A stretch of DNA of 64,000 bases. Source: Cryptomeria japonica (Eukaryota > Streptophyta > Pinopsida > Cupressales > Cupressaceae). The notes below the pieces were generated by a model that saw only the letters and a program-made list of their open reading frames with translations, searched no databases and was not told the DNA's origin. The stretch covers positions 530,384,291 through 530,448,290 of the forward strand of contig NC_081409.1 in the NCBI RefSeq assembly GCF_030272615.1. The letters are read 5' to 3'. The position numbers and the translations under genes are program-made. Each line of letters starts with the position of its first letter. Positions within the stretch are counted from its first letter, which is position 1. Below are positions 43,424 through 55,720 of this stretch, in pieces.

Positions 43424-44716
43424 TGTAATGCCCCTCCAGGAAACCTCGAAACAAATTTCCATATAAAAAACTTAAATCAGAGAACACTCATTGGAGATTT
43501 TAAGCAAGATTTCATCATGAACATCCATTCCCCAATATTTGGTTTTAGAAAAACAAACTCAATACAATAAGAAATCAAAGAGATGCATCTGAAACCTACC
43601 TCATTTCACATTCCTAGAAAGATCTGATGAAGAGCCCAACTTGCAGCTCAAGAAATCCTTCCTTCCCAAAATGCCCAAATCTCCTCCAAAATTCCTTCTC
43701 CAAAAAATGTTTTCAAAAATGCTCTCCAAAAATAATCCCCCAAAAATATTTTCTAACCTAGGTTAAAATGGAAGAATATTTGACCTAATCTCTTATCTTT
43801 GAATTTAAAACACTTTCTTTTAAAAAAATGAAAAAATCATTCTTTTCAAACTATTTAAATATTCTAAACTTGCTTTTCTAATTAGAAAAATAAAAAATGC
43901 TTTCTCTTCCTCATTTAATTTTAATTTTCTCAATATTAACAAAGCTAACATTTATATTTCAAAATATTAATGAGGGTAAAATATTTTTAATTAAAATAAA
44001 ATCCCAAAATCAATCTTTCACACTATATCAAATATATATATTAAACTTGCTTTTCTAATTAAAATTGATTTTCTTAAAAAATTGAAATTAACCTTTCCAT
44101 TCCAAAATGCCAAAGAGATTAAATTATTTCTATTTTGAATAAATTTAAATCTTTCCTTTCAAAATGCATAAATTGAATAAATTCATTATTTAAAATTAAC
44201 CATTAAATTGAACTTGCTACAAACATGAATAGAGCAATTTTTTTTATTAACGATTAATCACATAAAAGAAACTTATTTAATTTAGTTCCTTAATTACTAA
44301 TGTGTAAAAGAACACATTAAATCAAATTAAATACTTGGGATTAAATACTCAATTTTACCACACACAAAGCACGCAACCCAAGAAAGCCAACCAAATACAC
44401 GACCCGCAAACCCAAACAAAAAGGGAAACTGATGGACCATAGTCAACGCTCACTTGAGTACAACTAGGGTAAAATGAGGGATTTACGACCACCTAATCCA
44501 AACTCTAAGGACCAAAGAGGTACACTCAAACTTATGAATCTACATGAAGACAAACCTCGCAGCTAGGCGGTACTGTTCCTGCAATCTCCTGCAACCAAGA
44601 GTGACACAAGAATATATATATATATATATAATGAAAGCATTAGCCCAAGATTAATAACATGAATCAGGAGCACAAATAAACTTACATAAGAATTGACGCG
44701 GAAACACATTAATAGG
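43424..44716 (-). mobile_element. Element F 3' LTR, distal part
   Basis: Plus-strand start TGTAATGCCCCTCC. It is extremely AT-rich from about 43770 to 44300. It continues after the LARD at 55576. Confidence 0.85.
44611..44631. repeat. (AT)10 microsatellite
   Basis: A perfect dinucleotide run within the F 3' LTR. Confidence 0.9.
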
Positions 44717-46155
44717 TGTAGACGTATAAAAATGACCATATTCCTAAATGAATATTTTATGTTCATTTCTCTATTTAATTAAATCCAATTTAATTAAATT
44801 ACCCGCATTCCTCTATTTAATTAAGTAAATTGCTCAATTAAATTCACTATACCATTTAATGAATAAATCATTTTATTCAATTAAATCCTTTCTATCCACT
44901 TTTAATTAAATTCAAATTTGATTAAATAGTTATCCTAAATTAAATAAATCTAATTTATTTAATTTCCCCAAATTACAACCAAATTGAATTAAATTAACTT
45001 TATTTCAATAAATCCTATTATCCCTCCATCCACTTGCATTTTCCTACATCTCCCACTTGTTTCCTAAACCTATTTCTAATCCCTTCTAGACTCTTCTAAT
45101 CGCTTCTAATTAGCCTAACCCATCTTCTAAACTTTGTCACATCCCTAAGCAAGGGGAGGTCACTTCTCAAACCCTTAAAGTCTTTGATAACCATTAAAAG
45201 CTTCAAGTCTTCAACCACTTAATTTCCCAAAGTCTCCCAAACCATTAATGGTTAATTCAACCCTCTTACATGGTTAGAGACTTTTTGCCTAATTTAACCT
45301 TCATCCAACCCAAGGATCTCATCAAGCCTTTAATGCTTTGACCATGATTATCTCTTAATCATTTGCACAAGGGTTTATCCTTGGATTAACTCTTAATCGA
45401 ATGGGTAAGCCTAACTTAAGCTTAACCCTTATCTCTAGATAACCATGAGGTCTTCTTAGGCATTTAATGCCTCCAACCCCTTCTCTCAACCCAACCCTAT
45501 GTTGACACTTGTCACCATTTCATTGGTCCGAATTGCAAACATGGATCCCCAACTTTCAAACTCAACCCTTGATCAACTCTTTCAATCCTAACCATCCATT
45601 GCTCTGTTTTTGCTATAAATAGAGCTCTCATTCCTCCATTTTAAAAATAGATGAATCCAAGTTTGCAGTATCATACTTATCCTCAAATACATTCAAGCTT
45701 TCATACCATTTTATGCTCATCATTTAGCCTCTCTTTTAACTAGGAATTAGTCTAAATATGCATGTTTAGAATACTTTCTTTATCATTTAGCTCAAATCAT
45801 AGATTAATATATCATGTTAGGATAGTATTTATACTAACCTTGTCATCTTATAATCTAGTTTATTGCATTTATAGAATCATGCATAGCTTAGGATGCATTT
45901 CATTCTAAAATCTATCAAAGCATCCCTCGTTCTTACATTTGCCATCCCTAAACCATTTTGCTCAGTGATCTGAGAGCAAAAATATTGGTTTGAGGGACAT
46001 TGTAAGATAGAGAACCATGGGACTAACCTTAGGAATTTGAGTGATACTTCATTACTCCATAGCTTGCACCAAGAAGTCCTGTGTGTGTGTGTGGACAAGT
46101 CTTTTGGAACATTTTTCACATATTAAGTTCTACCGACCCGCTTTTCCCGCATACA
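44717..46155 (+). mobile_element. LARD 5' LTR
   Basis: TGTAGACGTATAAAAATG to CCCGCATACA, 1439 bp. A TATA box is at 45614-45621. Confidence 0.93.
45614..45621 (+). promoter_or_regulatory. TATA box of the LARD
   Basis: TTGCTATAAATAGAGCTC, a textbook plant TATA element. It is conserved in the 3' LTR at 55029-55036. Confidence 0.7.
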
Positions 46156-46159
46156 TTTC

Positions 46160-46178
46160 TGGCGCCTACCGTGGGGCC
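46160..46178 (+). other. LARD primer-binding site
   Basis: TGGCGCCTACCGTGGGGCC starts four nucleotides after the LTR. TGGCGCC openings are typical of Athila/Tat-type gypsy elements; the tRNA is not certain. Confidence 0.7.
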
Positions 46179-46255
46179 AGACCCCATATATCAAATTGGT
46201 TTTTGAATTTAACCACTTTTGCAGGTCCACAGGAAACAAGAATCAGTGCATGGGA

Positions 46256-46690
46256 AACATTCCCTAGCACATCTGGCTAATAGTTTAGCGCATCCCGCTT
46301 ATTGTTTAGTGCGTGGGGTCTATATTCTAGCGCGTGAAGTCCTTTCTTTAGCGTATGACTTCCACTAATCTTTTCCTATAGGTATCAACGCAGGAGAAAA
46401 ATAGAGTAGCGCATCTAAAAAATAGTTTGGCACGTCAGGTCTGTTAGATAGCGCATCCAGCTCACTGTTTAGCGCGTGCAGTCTATTCTATGGCGCGTAG
46501 AGTCTTTTCCTTAGTGCATCATATTCCTAACATTTTTCTGTAGGTTTCGGCGTGGAAGAAAAAAAGAATAGCGCATCGGGAAAATAGCTTAGTGCATTGG
46601 GGGAACATAATAGCACATAGATATCATTTCTTAGCGCATCTGTGAAATGGTTTAGCACATAGAGTTGGCAGAGGCAAAAATTTATGACAG
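46256..46690 (+). repeat. 21-nt register repeat, block 1
   Basis: Recurring (T)TAGCGCAT or (T)TAGCGCGTG words spaced 21 nt apart in runs (for example AGCGCATCCCGCTTATTGTTT followed by two more 21-mers), broken by short spacers. About fifteen degenerate units. No maintained reading frame. Confidence 0.75.
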
Positions 46691-48704
46691 AGTCAAAAAT
46701 TAGGCTTGTGGGAGGCAAAATATATATGGAATATAACATTTAAGTATAAGAAAGAGAAAAGAGAAGAGGAAATGTCACAAATGTCACTTATACTTTAAGT
46801 TATATTCCATATATATTGTCAGGATGTTTGAGAGGGGTTTCGGACCTCTAGGAGTTATAATGCAAAATCTAGTTTTTGGAAGATCTTCCAAATTTCAGAC
46901 TTAGTCAAATTTCAGGACATTTCAGGATCAGGATTGTAAAATTTGTAACCAAGATCAGAATTTAGGCTTGTGTAAGCCCACACTAACATTTGATCACTGA
47001 CTATGTGGAGGTTCTAATATATTTTGTGCAGGGGAAGGAGTTAGTTTAGAGGCTTTAAGTTTCTTTTTTTACTTTCTTTCAACAAAAGTTGGTTAAAAGG
47101 AACTCTCTCCTTTTTGCAAAAGTGAAAATAAACCTCATCATTTCATTTGGATGCATAAAATGAACTTCATGCCTTCCTTTTTGGTGTTTTAAAATAAAAA
47201 TTCATCTTTTCCTTATTGCATGGTAAAAAGAACAACAAATAAAACCTTTCATTCCTGCAAGATTAGAGGAAAAACACTTCATTTTGGAAGCTGTAAAAAG
47301 AACCAACAATCTTTACTTTGGCAAAAGTTTTAAAAATAACCTCACCATCCTTTGGTGTTTAAAAGGATTCACTTCATTTTACAAAGTAAAATAACCTCAT
47401 CTTCATTTTGTACAAAGCAAAGAGGGAAAACTTTCCCCTATCGACTTTAATTTTGTTGACCAAAATCATGATTTACTTTTGTTGACCAGGCTTGTTTTAC
47501 ACAAGTTTTGGAAATACACACTTTGCTATGAAGGGTTAAAAAGAACATCATGCTTTTTTGGAGCAACATCTCCAAATAGAAGTTAGCAAATCATTGTCTT
47601 GAAGGCTAAAAATAACCTTGTTTTCCTTCTCTCGAAAGTGGAAGGAATATGCTCTCCCCTTAACTGGGTGATCAAAAATCTAGACCACTCTTAAAGCTTT
47701 CTTTACTTTAAGCAATAAATCCTTTAGCAGGCCTACCTTCTCAAGGGGTTGAAAAACTCTTAAAGCCATTCTTTGGCCAGTGTGAAGGGAGCGATCTAAG
47801 TGGGAAATGACTTTGATGCCAAGTATTCCAACCCACTATAATCAAACATGGAAAGTGACGAAAGTCCTTTTCAACAGTTGTGCACAGCAATTAGCCTTCC
47901 CCCAGTATCCTTGAGATACGTAAAGCCTTTGTTCTAAAGGTTGGGAAGCCTCCTGAGGGAGTTTATCACTGATGGCCGAACAGGAAGCCTGATTATGAAC
48001 CATAGCATTATAAACTTTGAATCAAGTTAGTCGCCAAACATTGGCAATATCATAGTGCAAGGGTAGGGAAGAATCTGCCCCCAAGATTACTCACCATATA
48101 TCTTCCAAGATAACTACTCAATTTTGAAGCAATTCACTTTGAGTTAAATTCTGGCAAAAGGCAAAAAAATGGGCACCCTCTAGGGGGTGACAAGGTTGTT
48201 TGAGCTGACGGAGTATCGAGACTAGTGGGCTATGATATTGTCAATGACCTTTGAATAAAGAGTCCATCTGATGTGTCTTTTGTTGTAAATCAAACCAATG
48301 ATAACATCGAGGATTTGAACACATCCTCAAAAGAATATACACTCAATGTTTAGCATTAGGATGACCAATGTCTTCATGTGTGCTATGTATTCTTGTCACA
48401 AATGTTAAAATATCTTGCAAAGTATCCAACAATCAAACTCAAAAGTCAGTTCAAACAAGGAAAAATCATAAAGTGGAGAAGATTTCCATATCCAACAAAA
48501 CATCTTTTGAGATGGTTATCAACATTTCAACTATCTCTAGGAAAGAATTTCATCCAACAAGATTAGGGGAATATCAAACCAAGTAATCAAGATTTTATCT
48601 ATTCGACATAGTAAGCTTGAGTATCCAAAAAGAAATCATCCATCAAAATCACAAGTGTTAAAAATTCCAAAAATCACAAAAAAACAACCAAGTCAAAATA
48701 TATC
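46691..48704 (+). other. LARD interior, noncoding
   Basis: 2 kb of AT-rich sequence. Loosely repeated words such as AAAAATAACCTCATC and AAAAGAAC (47080-47650) suggest old internal duplication. No domain is visible. Confidence 0.4.
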
Positions 48705-48711
48705 ATAGTAG

Positions 48712-49085
48712 TTTAGCGCGTGAGAGCGACTTCTTAGTGCGTGGGGACCATCTTTTAGCACATTAAACCTTCAACTTAAGACATTAAGTCATAACATTAG
48801 CGCTTCATAGAAATCCAATTCTAGTAGTTTCAAGTAGTGCATTTTGAAAACAGTTTAGCGCATTGAAGCATCAGCTTAGCGCCTGGAAGCCAAACTTTAG
48901 CGCGTAGGGTTTAACAGTTAGCGCATTGATGGCCCATATTGGCGCATGACCTTTTTGAACCAAGGCAAAAGAAAAATAAACCAGTTAGCGCGTATCAGGG
49001 GGCAGTGTAGTGCATGGAGTCTTTTCTCTAGCACGTTGAGAATTTTTTTTAGTGCATCTAGTCTCTGGCTTAGTGCATGGTCAAA
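48712..49085 (+). repeat. 21-nt register repeat, block 2
   Basis: Same TTAGCGCGTG/TTAGCGCATT words as block 1, again with many 21-nt spacings (e.g. AGCGCGTGAGAGCGACTTCTT then AGTGCGTGGGGACC...). About twelve degenerate units. Confidence 0.72.
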
Positions 49086-49661
49086 ACTCAGAAAACCAGA
49101 GAGCAAAACAAGCCTTTCTAGAAAAGGTTTTCAAACTTCTTGAGTATCCTTTTAGGTCCAATATCAAACATGATCACAAGAAATCAAATCAAAACACCAA
49201 AGAAATCATTTCCAAATCAAACAAGTCAGTCTTAGAACAAAAGTTGTCAAATCCAAAACTAGCTAAAGATAAGACTTTATCCTATCAAAATCAGGTATTA
49301 TCATCACCTTGATCAAAAGGTCCATCATCTAAAGGATTCTATCAAACAACATACCAAGTTTAAACTTTAAGTTGTCAAATCAAGTTTCCATATCGGGAGA
49401 CTTTATCCATATCATTCGACACACTTTGTCATGAGGGGGCATCTAAACCTTCATTTGATAAAAGTAGACTTAAGTTTCCAAACAAAGTATCTCAATCCAA
49501 ACATCGAAGGAAACCATTTGATCATTCGTGTATGACCACTCTTCATATTTTGAGATGAACAAGTCTTTATCAAAAAACCAAGTTAAAGAAGAGACAACCT
49601 AGTCCTAAGACCCTTATCAATAGGAGTATTTCTCTACATCAAACTATCAAAAACATCAACT

Positions 49662-50201
49662 TTGATCATTCATATGACCATTCATCATCAAACTGAGAAA
49701 AAGGAAACCCAGTCAAAGGAAATGAGTCCTAGCATAAATCAAGATCATGATATCATGAATTCCCAATCTGATCCCATCTTCGATCAAGATTCCACCTATC
49801 AAGAATCTTATGATGATCCCCTAAAATTTTGGTATTCCATCCACGATGATCCCCTTTCATCTCAAGAGAAGAGTCCCATTCAACATCCATCTCTTAAGCA
49901 AAATCATGATATTCCTTCCATATCCTCCACTATTCTAATTCAAAATCAAGAGAAAAGCACAAACTCAAATGATCCTACTCCAAGTCAAGATCAAGATCAA
50001 GGAATCTCTTCATCCTCCAAATCTACCTTAGGTCCTTTCATTCCAAACTCAATCTCTTCATCCTCCAAATCTTTCATTCCAAAGTCAATCTCTTCTTCAA
50101 AATCTATCTTAGGTCCTTTCATTCCAAAATCAAACTCTTCATCCCTTCCATCTATCTTGGGTCCTTACCTTCCTCATCCACCAATCCATCACCTCAAATG
50201 A
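49662..50201 (+). CDS. Hypothetical low-complexity ORF in the LARD
   Basis: 179 codons from Met to stop, one of the longest open frames in the LARD interior. It is rich in Ser, Gln, Asp and Pro. The second half is a degenerate repeat around SSSKSxLGPFIPKS, four copies at about 49995-50185. No family is recognised and there is no gag-like core. Since the repeat unit is a multiple of three, the open frame may be fortuitous. I would not treat it as a gene without expression evidence. Confidence 0.2.
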   Translation: MIIHMTIHHQTEKKETQSKEMSPSINQDHDIMNSQSDPIFDQDSTYQESYDDPLKFWYSIHDDPLSSQEKSPIQHPSLKQNHDIPSISSTILIQNQEKSTNSNDPTPSQDQDQGISSSSKSTLGPFIPNSISSSSKSFIPKSISSSKSILGPFIPKSNSSSLPSILGPYLPHPPIHHLK

Positions 50202-51708
50202 TCCATAAGAAAGATCAACAAGGAGCACATCTTTGAAATTCTTTCAACCCTCTATCTAAACATCTTTCCAAAACTATTCTTCTATCATTTCCTCTATCTA
50301 TTTAGGGTCCTTCTGTCCCAAAATTCAATTTTCCTCCATCTCTTCATCACTTCTCAAGTACCAACACTCATCCTGAAAACATTTCTATCTATCCTTGCAC
50401 AAATCTTCAAACATTTTATCTATTATCCAACACCTCTTTTCTATCCTTCCATCCCTTTCATTCAATCCTTTGCATAAATCCTTCACCTATGAAATAGGAA
50501 TTTGTGTCATTTTGTCACATACTTGCCCATGCTCAAATCTCATGTTTAGTCCTTTTCTTAGATATCTATTCATGAAATGCTTCAGAATCCAAGGTTGTTC
50601 CTCTTTAACATTTTCTTTGGTTAGGGATACACACTCAATCCAGAAAAGAACCACTTATCATATCTTGGTACCAACATCTTTTGATTACTATATCTCATAC
50701 ACTTAATTGATTGCTCTAAATCATTGTGATCTCTTAAATTGAAGACATGGCTAGTGAAAAATCTTAAATCTTGCTTCAGCGCCACTGTAATTATCAGACC
50801 CATGTAAGTTTCATCACTTACAAGCCAATGCAAGAAAAATAAAGAGAAAAAAGAAATATCAAAAGCATGAGCAAGAAAATGAATATCAAGAAAAGAAAAA
50901 TGCAATGAACTACAATATCAAAATGATTGGCTATGGGAACATGCAAGTAACTCCATCGGGGCTATGGACACCTGGCTGGCAATGGAGCAATATTTGTGAG
51001 ATTACAACGATAACCTCATCGGGGCTATGGACGCTCACAAGCAGCGAGGCTCTATCCAGGATGCTTTTGAAGTTAAGGTAACTCATGTAGCTAGCCATGC
51101 TGGATTCTGAAGATTACAATGATCATATGAGCTAGAATGAACCCACTTTCACACACATGGGTAATCAAAGAACTAAGTACCTTGATCCAATTTGGGATTC
51201 TTCTTCCCTTTTGAGTCTACTTCCTAGTTGCTAGAAATGTTAAGTTGAATTTTCCAGAGGTTCCAAGTGTGGGTTGGGTCTCTATCTTTGAAAAGTTTAG
51301 AAACACTTATTTAGATGGTGCTAAATACTATGACAATCTTACATATCACCTTTTTTCAAATGGAAACCTCTATGCTTGGGGGCAAAGTTTATCCACTCTA
51401 TTCTTCCTACCATATCTCCCATGTCCTCTAATCCATATCCCTTATCCTATCTATTCATTTCTTCTATCATCCAATTCTTTCTACAATCTTGCTTCACTCC
51501 AATTCATATCTATCTATCCTATCTATTCATTGCTTCCATCATCCAGTGCTATCTATATCCTATCTCTATCCATATCCCCTTTTTCATCCTTGATCTTGAT
51601 CAAAACTATGGACAACAAATCTTTTTCCACCTCAATGGTTCAGTCATCCATTCATCCATTCCTTGTCTTGATATACATTGGGGCAACCAAATACATCTTT
51701 CTTCTAAT
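50202..51708 (+). other. LARD interior, noncoding
   Basis: AT-rich, with a duplicated CATCGGGGCTATGGACG word (50958 and 51018 areas) and CTATCC/TATCCTATC-rich pyrimidine tracts at 51410-51600. Overlapping ORFs at 51245-51945 follow the low-complexity composition and are not supported as genes. Confidence 0.4.
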
Positions 51709-51832
51709 CCAAAAACTCAAAAAAATCAAAATATCCAAAAACTCAAAAAAATCAAAATATCCAAAAACTCAAAAAAAATCAAAATGTCCAAAAACTCAAA
51801 AAAATCAAAATATCCAAAAACTAAAAATCGAC
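51709..51832. repeat. 26-27-bp A-rich minisatellite
   Basis: Just under five units of CCAAAAACTCAAAAAAATCA plus AAATAT, nearly identical, with one 27-bp unit. Confidence 0.9.
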
Positions 51833-51946
51833 AAAATCAAAGCATGAACACATGGACCATCCATCAAATCAGATCAACAACAAGAAAACTCTCAAAGTCT
51901 GCAATCAAACTTATCACATGTCTTGTTAATCAATTCATTACTTGAA

Positions 51947-52195
51947 ATCAACATCAACATCAAACATGTCTTATACAGGGATAGGTACACTCAAAACCAG
52001 ACAGATCGGTCTTATACGGGGTACTCACTCTTTGAAACCAGACATTCCTATCAATCATCAAGTCTTGATAATCAATCCATCTATCAACATCAACATCAAA
52101 CATGTCTTATACAGGGATAGGTACACTCGAAACTAGATAGATCGGTCTTATATGGGGTAGTCACTCTTTGAAACCAGACATTCTTATCAATCATT
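51947..52195. repeat. 136-bp tandem duplication
   Basis: Two adjacent copies, each containing ATGTCTTATACAGGGATAGG and a GAAACCAGACATTC word. These words reappear in the array at 53388-53800. Confidence 0.85.
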
Positions 52196-53387
52196 GACCA
52201 AATCATAACAATGGCATCAATTAGTATGACTACTGGATTTTATTACAGTTAGCCTTATCTTTATCAATTGATGGAAATACATGTTTCACAAATCATATTG
52301 TACATATCATATCCACCCATCTGAGGCATCACCAAAAATTCACAAATGCTTATCAATCTTGGACATACTTAGTGTAGTCACTGTCCTTGGTTTATCTGAA
52401 ACAATTATCCAAATAATATCCCACCATGGCTTGGTGATCAGTGTACATATCCATATCAAATTAGTATCAACAACAAGGGGCAAAATCCTGACCTCGCTAG
52501 GGGCATTTCACCTTCAAGGTTTTCAACATCAGACCAAAAACGTAGCAAGACAACAAGGACCAAAACAACCAACAAATGCAAAATGACAATGCGAGAAGGC
52601 TAAACATCACAGACTTGAATTGATCTCAACTGAGCAAAGATCTATTTGCAAGATGTTTTAATTGACAAGAATACATTTCCAATAGCATGCATGATTACTT
52701 ATGGTTGTTAATTTTTGCTTATCATATCTCCTAAGTGACTCAAGGATGTCTTACGACTAGAGAAGCAAGGAAGGAATGTGATGTTTTATTTGTCTTCTAT
52801 CTATGAGTGAAGTCTTTTATCATGCAAATTTGTCCTACGAAGCAATCAGGTGGCATATCACTGAGGACATTTTGAATCTGTATGGGACAAAGGTTAACTC
52901 TTGTATGTTTACGCAATCCGCACTCAGGTCATCCTGGTTCAATTATACCTTGACGCTTGTGCTATCTTGGAAAATCAAAAATCATGTAAATTTTTCTCAG
53001 GTCATTATGGTTCAATTATACCATTGTGCTTGTATAAATTTTCAACATATCCAAAAATCAATAAATGCTCAATGATGATACCTACAAAGAAACCAAACAA
53101 CATATGGCTATATCGGATGACAAATGCAGAATGAGGATGCTCAAAAATAAATAGTTACATATCATTTTACAATTAGTTGCATATCATATCATACCTCTCA
53201 TTTTCAAAATATCATTCATCATTCATCATTGCATCCCTCGCATGCATATCTATCACATCATCATGGAATCTTTCTTCACCTTCATATCTTCATCATTCTT
53301 CCAACCTATCTTCTATCATTCTTCTAAACTATCTTCATCATTCTTCCAAACTATCTTCTATCATTCTTCCAAACTATCTTCTATCAT
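52196..53387 (+). other. LARD interior, noncoding
   Basis: No gene. Includes a short duplicated GGTCATCCTGGTTCAATTATACC-type word (52926 and 53000 areas) and an ATCATTCTTCCAAACTATCTTC triplication at 53290-53385. Confidence 0.4.
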
Positions 53388-53800
53388 GTCTTATATAGGA
53401 TGTATCTTTCTTGAAACCAGATGTTTTGATCAGCTCTTATACAAGATATATCATTCCTAAAACCAGATGTTTTGATCAGCTCTTATACAGGATGTATCTT
53501 TCCTAAAACCAGATGTTTTGATTAGATCTTATATAGGATATATCATTCCTGAAACTAGATGTTTTGATCAGCTCTTATATAGGATATATTGTTCTTGAAA
53601 CCAAGCATTTTGATCGGTCTTATACAGGATATATCGTTCCTGAAACCAGACACTCGATCATCCATGTCTTATACAGGCAATATCATTCTTGAAAATAGAC
53701 ACTCGATCATCCATGTCTTATACAGGTAGTATCATTCTTGAAACTAGATGCTCAATCATCCATGTCTTATACAGGAGGTGTCATACTTGAAACCAGACTT
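53388..53800. repeat. ~46-bp array of CTTATACAGG / GAAACCAGA units
   Basis: Nine units of 44-50 bp, each with CTTATACAGG, then TATCATTCCTGAAACCAGA, then a TTTTGATCAG or CTCGATCATCCATG joiner. Joiners are near-identical within two groups, so this is ordinary tandem duplication. Confidence 0.88.
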
Positions 53801-54112
53801 GCTCTCATTCCAATCAATCTAATCAATCTTATCAAACCCATGCATGCCATCACTATCTACTCTTCTATTTTTCAAAAAACATTCTTCTTCTTTCGGGAGA
53901 TCATTCATGCCTTGTGTGCATGAACGATCTCTCGAGGGGGCATTATCATATCGAATATCGACATCAATTTCATATCAATTTCATATCGACATCAGTCTCA
54001 TATCAACTTTTCATATCAAATCAATTTTTCATATCCACAACATCATATCAATCAAATTTTGACATCATATCTGACACATCATTTTCTTTGAAATAACATG
54101 TGCACACACGTC

Positions 54113-54131
54113 ACTTCAAAGAGGGGCAAAA
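54113..54131 (+). other. LARD polypurine tract
   Basis: CTTCAAAGAGGGGCAAAA lies directly before the 3' LTR start TGTAGACG. Confidence 0.7.
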
Positions 54132-55570
54132 TGTAGACGTATAAAAATGACCATATTCCTAAATGAATATTTTATGTTCATTTCTCTATTTAATTAAATC
54201 CAATTTAATTAAATTACCCGCATTCCTCTATTTAATTAAGTAAATTGATCAATTAAATTCACTATACCATTTAATGAATAAATCATTTTATTCAATTAAA
54301 TCCTTTCTATCCACTTTTAATTAAATTCAAATTTGATTAAATAGTTATCCTAAATTAAATAAATCTGATTTATTTAATTTCCCCAAATTACAACCAAATT
54401 GAATTAAATTAACTTTATTTCAATAAATCCTATTATCCCTCCATCCACTTGCATTTTCCTACATCTCCCACTTGTTTCCTAAACCTATTTCTAATCCCTT
54501 CTAGACTCTTCTAATCACTTCTAATTAGCCTAACCCATCTTCTAAACTTTGTCACATCCCTAAGCAAGGGGAGGTCACTTCTCAAACCCTTAAAGTCTTT
54601 GATAACCATTAAAAGCTTCAAGTCTTCAACCACTTAATTTCCCAAAGTCTCCCAAACCATTAATGGTTAATTCAACCCTCTTACATGGTTAGAGACTTTT
54701 TGCCTAACTTAACCTTCATCCAACCCAAGGGTCTCATCAAGCCTTTAATGCTTTGACCATGATTATCTCTTAATCATTTGCACAAGGGTTTATCCTTGGA
54801 TTAACTCTTAATCCAATGGGTAAGCCTAACTTAAGCTTAACCCTTATCTCTAGATAACCATGAGGTCTTCTCAGGCATTTAATGCCTCCAACCCCTTCTC
54901 TCAACCCAACCCTATGTTGACACTTGTCACCATTTCATTGGTGCAAATTGAAAACATGGATCCCCAACTTTCAAACTCAACCCTTGATCAACTCTTTCAA
55001 TCCTGACCATCCATTGCCCTATTTTTGCTATAAATAGAGCTCTCATTCCTCCATTTTAAAAATAGATGAATCCAAGTTTGTAGTATCATACTTATGCTCA
55101 AATACATTCAAGCTTTCATACCATTTTATGCTCATCATTTAGCCTCTCTTTTAACTAGGAATTAGTCTAAATATGCATGTTTAGAATACTTTCTTTATCA
55201 TTTAGCTCAAATCATAGATTAATATATCATGTTAGGATAGTATTTATACTGACCTTGTCATCTTATAATCTAGTTTATTGCATTTATAGAATCATGCATA
55301 GCTTAGGATGCATTTCATTCTAAAATCTATCAAAGCATCCCTCGTTCTTACATTTGCCATCCCTAAACCATTTTGCTCAGTGATCTGAGAGCAAAAATAT
55401 TGGTTTGAGGGACATTGTAAGATAGAGAACCATGGGACCAACCTTGGGAAGCTGAGTGATACTTCATTACTCCATAGCTTGCACCAAGAAGTCCTGTGTG
55501 TGTGTGTGGACAAGTCTTTTGGAACATTTTTCACATATTAAGTTCTATCGACCCTCTTTTCCCGCATACA
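54132..55570 (+). mobile_element. LARD 3' LTR
   Basis: 1439 bp, partner of 44717-46155, ending CCCGCATACA before the TSD ATAGG. Confidence 0.93.
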
Positions 55571-55575
55571 ATAGG

Positions 55576-55708
55576 TATGCACAATAATCATAATATCTTA
55601 CTACAACATTACATAATGGTAAATCAACCACCCAAGAATGTCGCATAAAAAAAAAGTCAACCAAGGTCAAACTAGTTTTACAAAGCTGACTAGGGTAGGG
55701 GCACTACA
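55576..55708 (-). mobile_element. Element F 3' LTR, start (U3) part
   Basis: On the minus strand this is the LTR start TGTAGTGCCCCTACCCTAG. It continues at 44716 across the LARD. Confidence 0.82.
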
Positions 55709-55720
55709 TCCTCCCCCCCA
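55709..55720 (-). other. Element F polypurine tract
   Basis: The minus strand reads GGGGGGGGAGGA immediately before the LTR. Confidence 0.78.

Larger units (their letters stand above)
44717..55570 (+). mobile_element. LARD-type non-autonomous LTR retrotransposon
   Basis: 10,854 bp on the plus strand with LTRs of exactly 1439 bp each, a TSD ATAGG (44712-44716 and 55571-55575), a PBS after the first LTR and a purine tract before the second. The 7.98-kb interior has no gag, protease, integrase or RT in any frame. It is made of tandem and dispersed repeats with Ser- and Ile-rich fortuitous ORFs. It is inserted in the 3' LTR of F and is one of the youngest insertions here: I counted only about two dozen LTR-LTR mismatches. 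The PBS type (TGGCGCC...) points to an Athila/Tat-type helper. Confidence 0.92.

Noticed and set aside
51245-51945. Two overlapping ~190-200-codon ORFs
   Set aside because: Both follow low-complexity CTATCC and AAATCAAAA tracts in different frames of the same DNA; neither shows a domain.
53388-53800. Regularly spaced repeats resembling a CRISPR array
   Set aside because: A plant retroelement context; the joiners between repeat words are near-identical, not unique spacers, and unit length varies.
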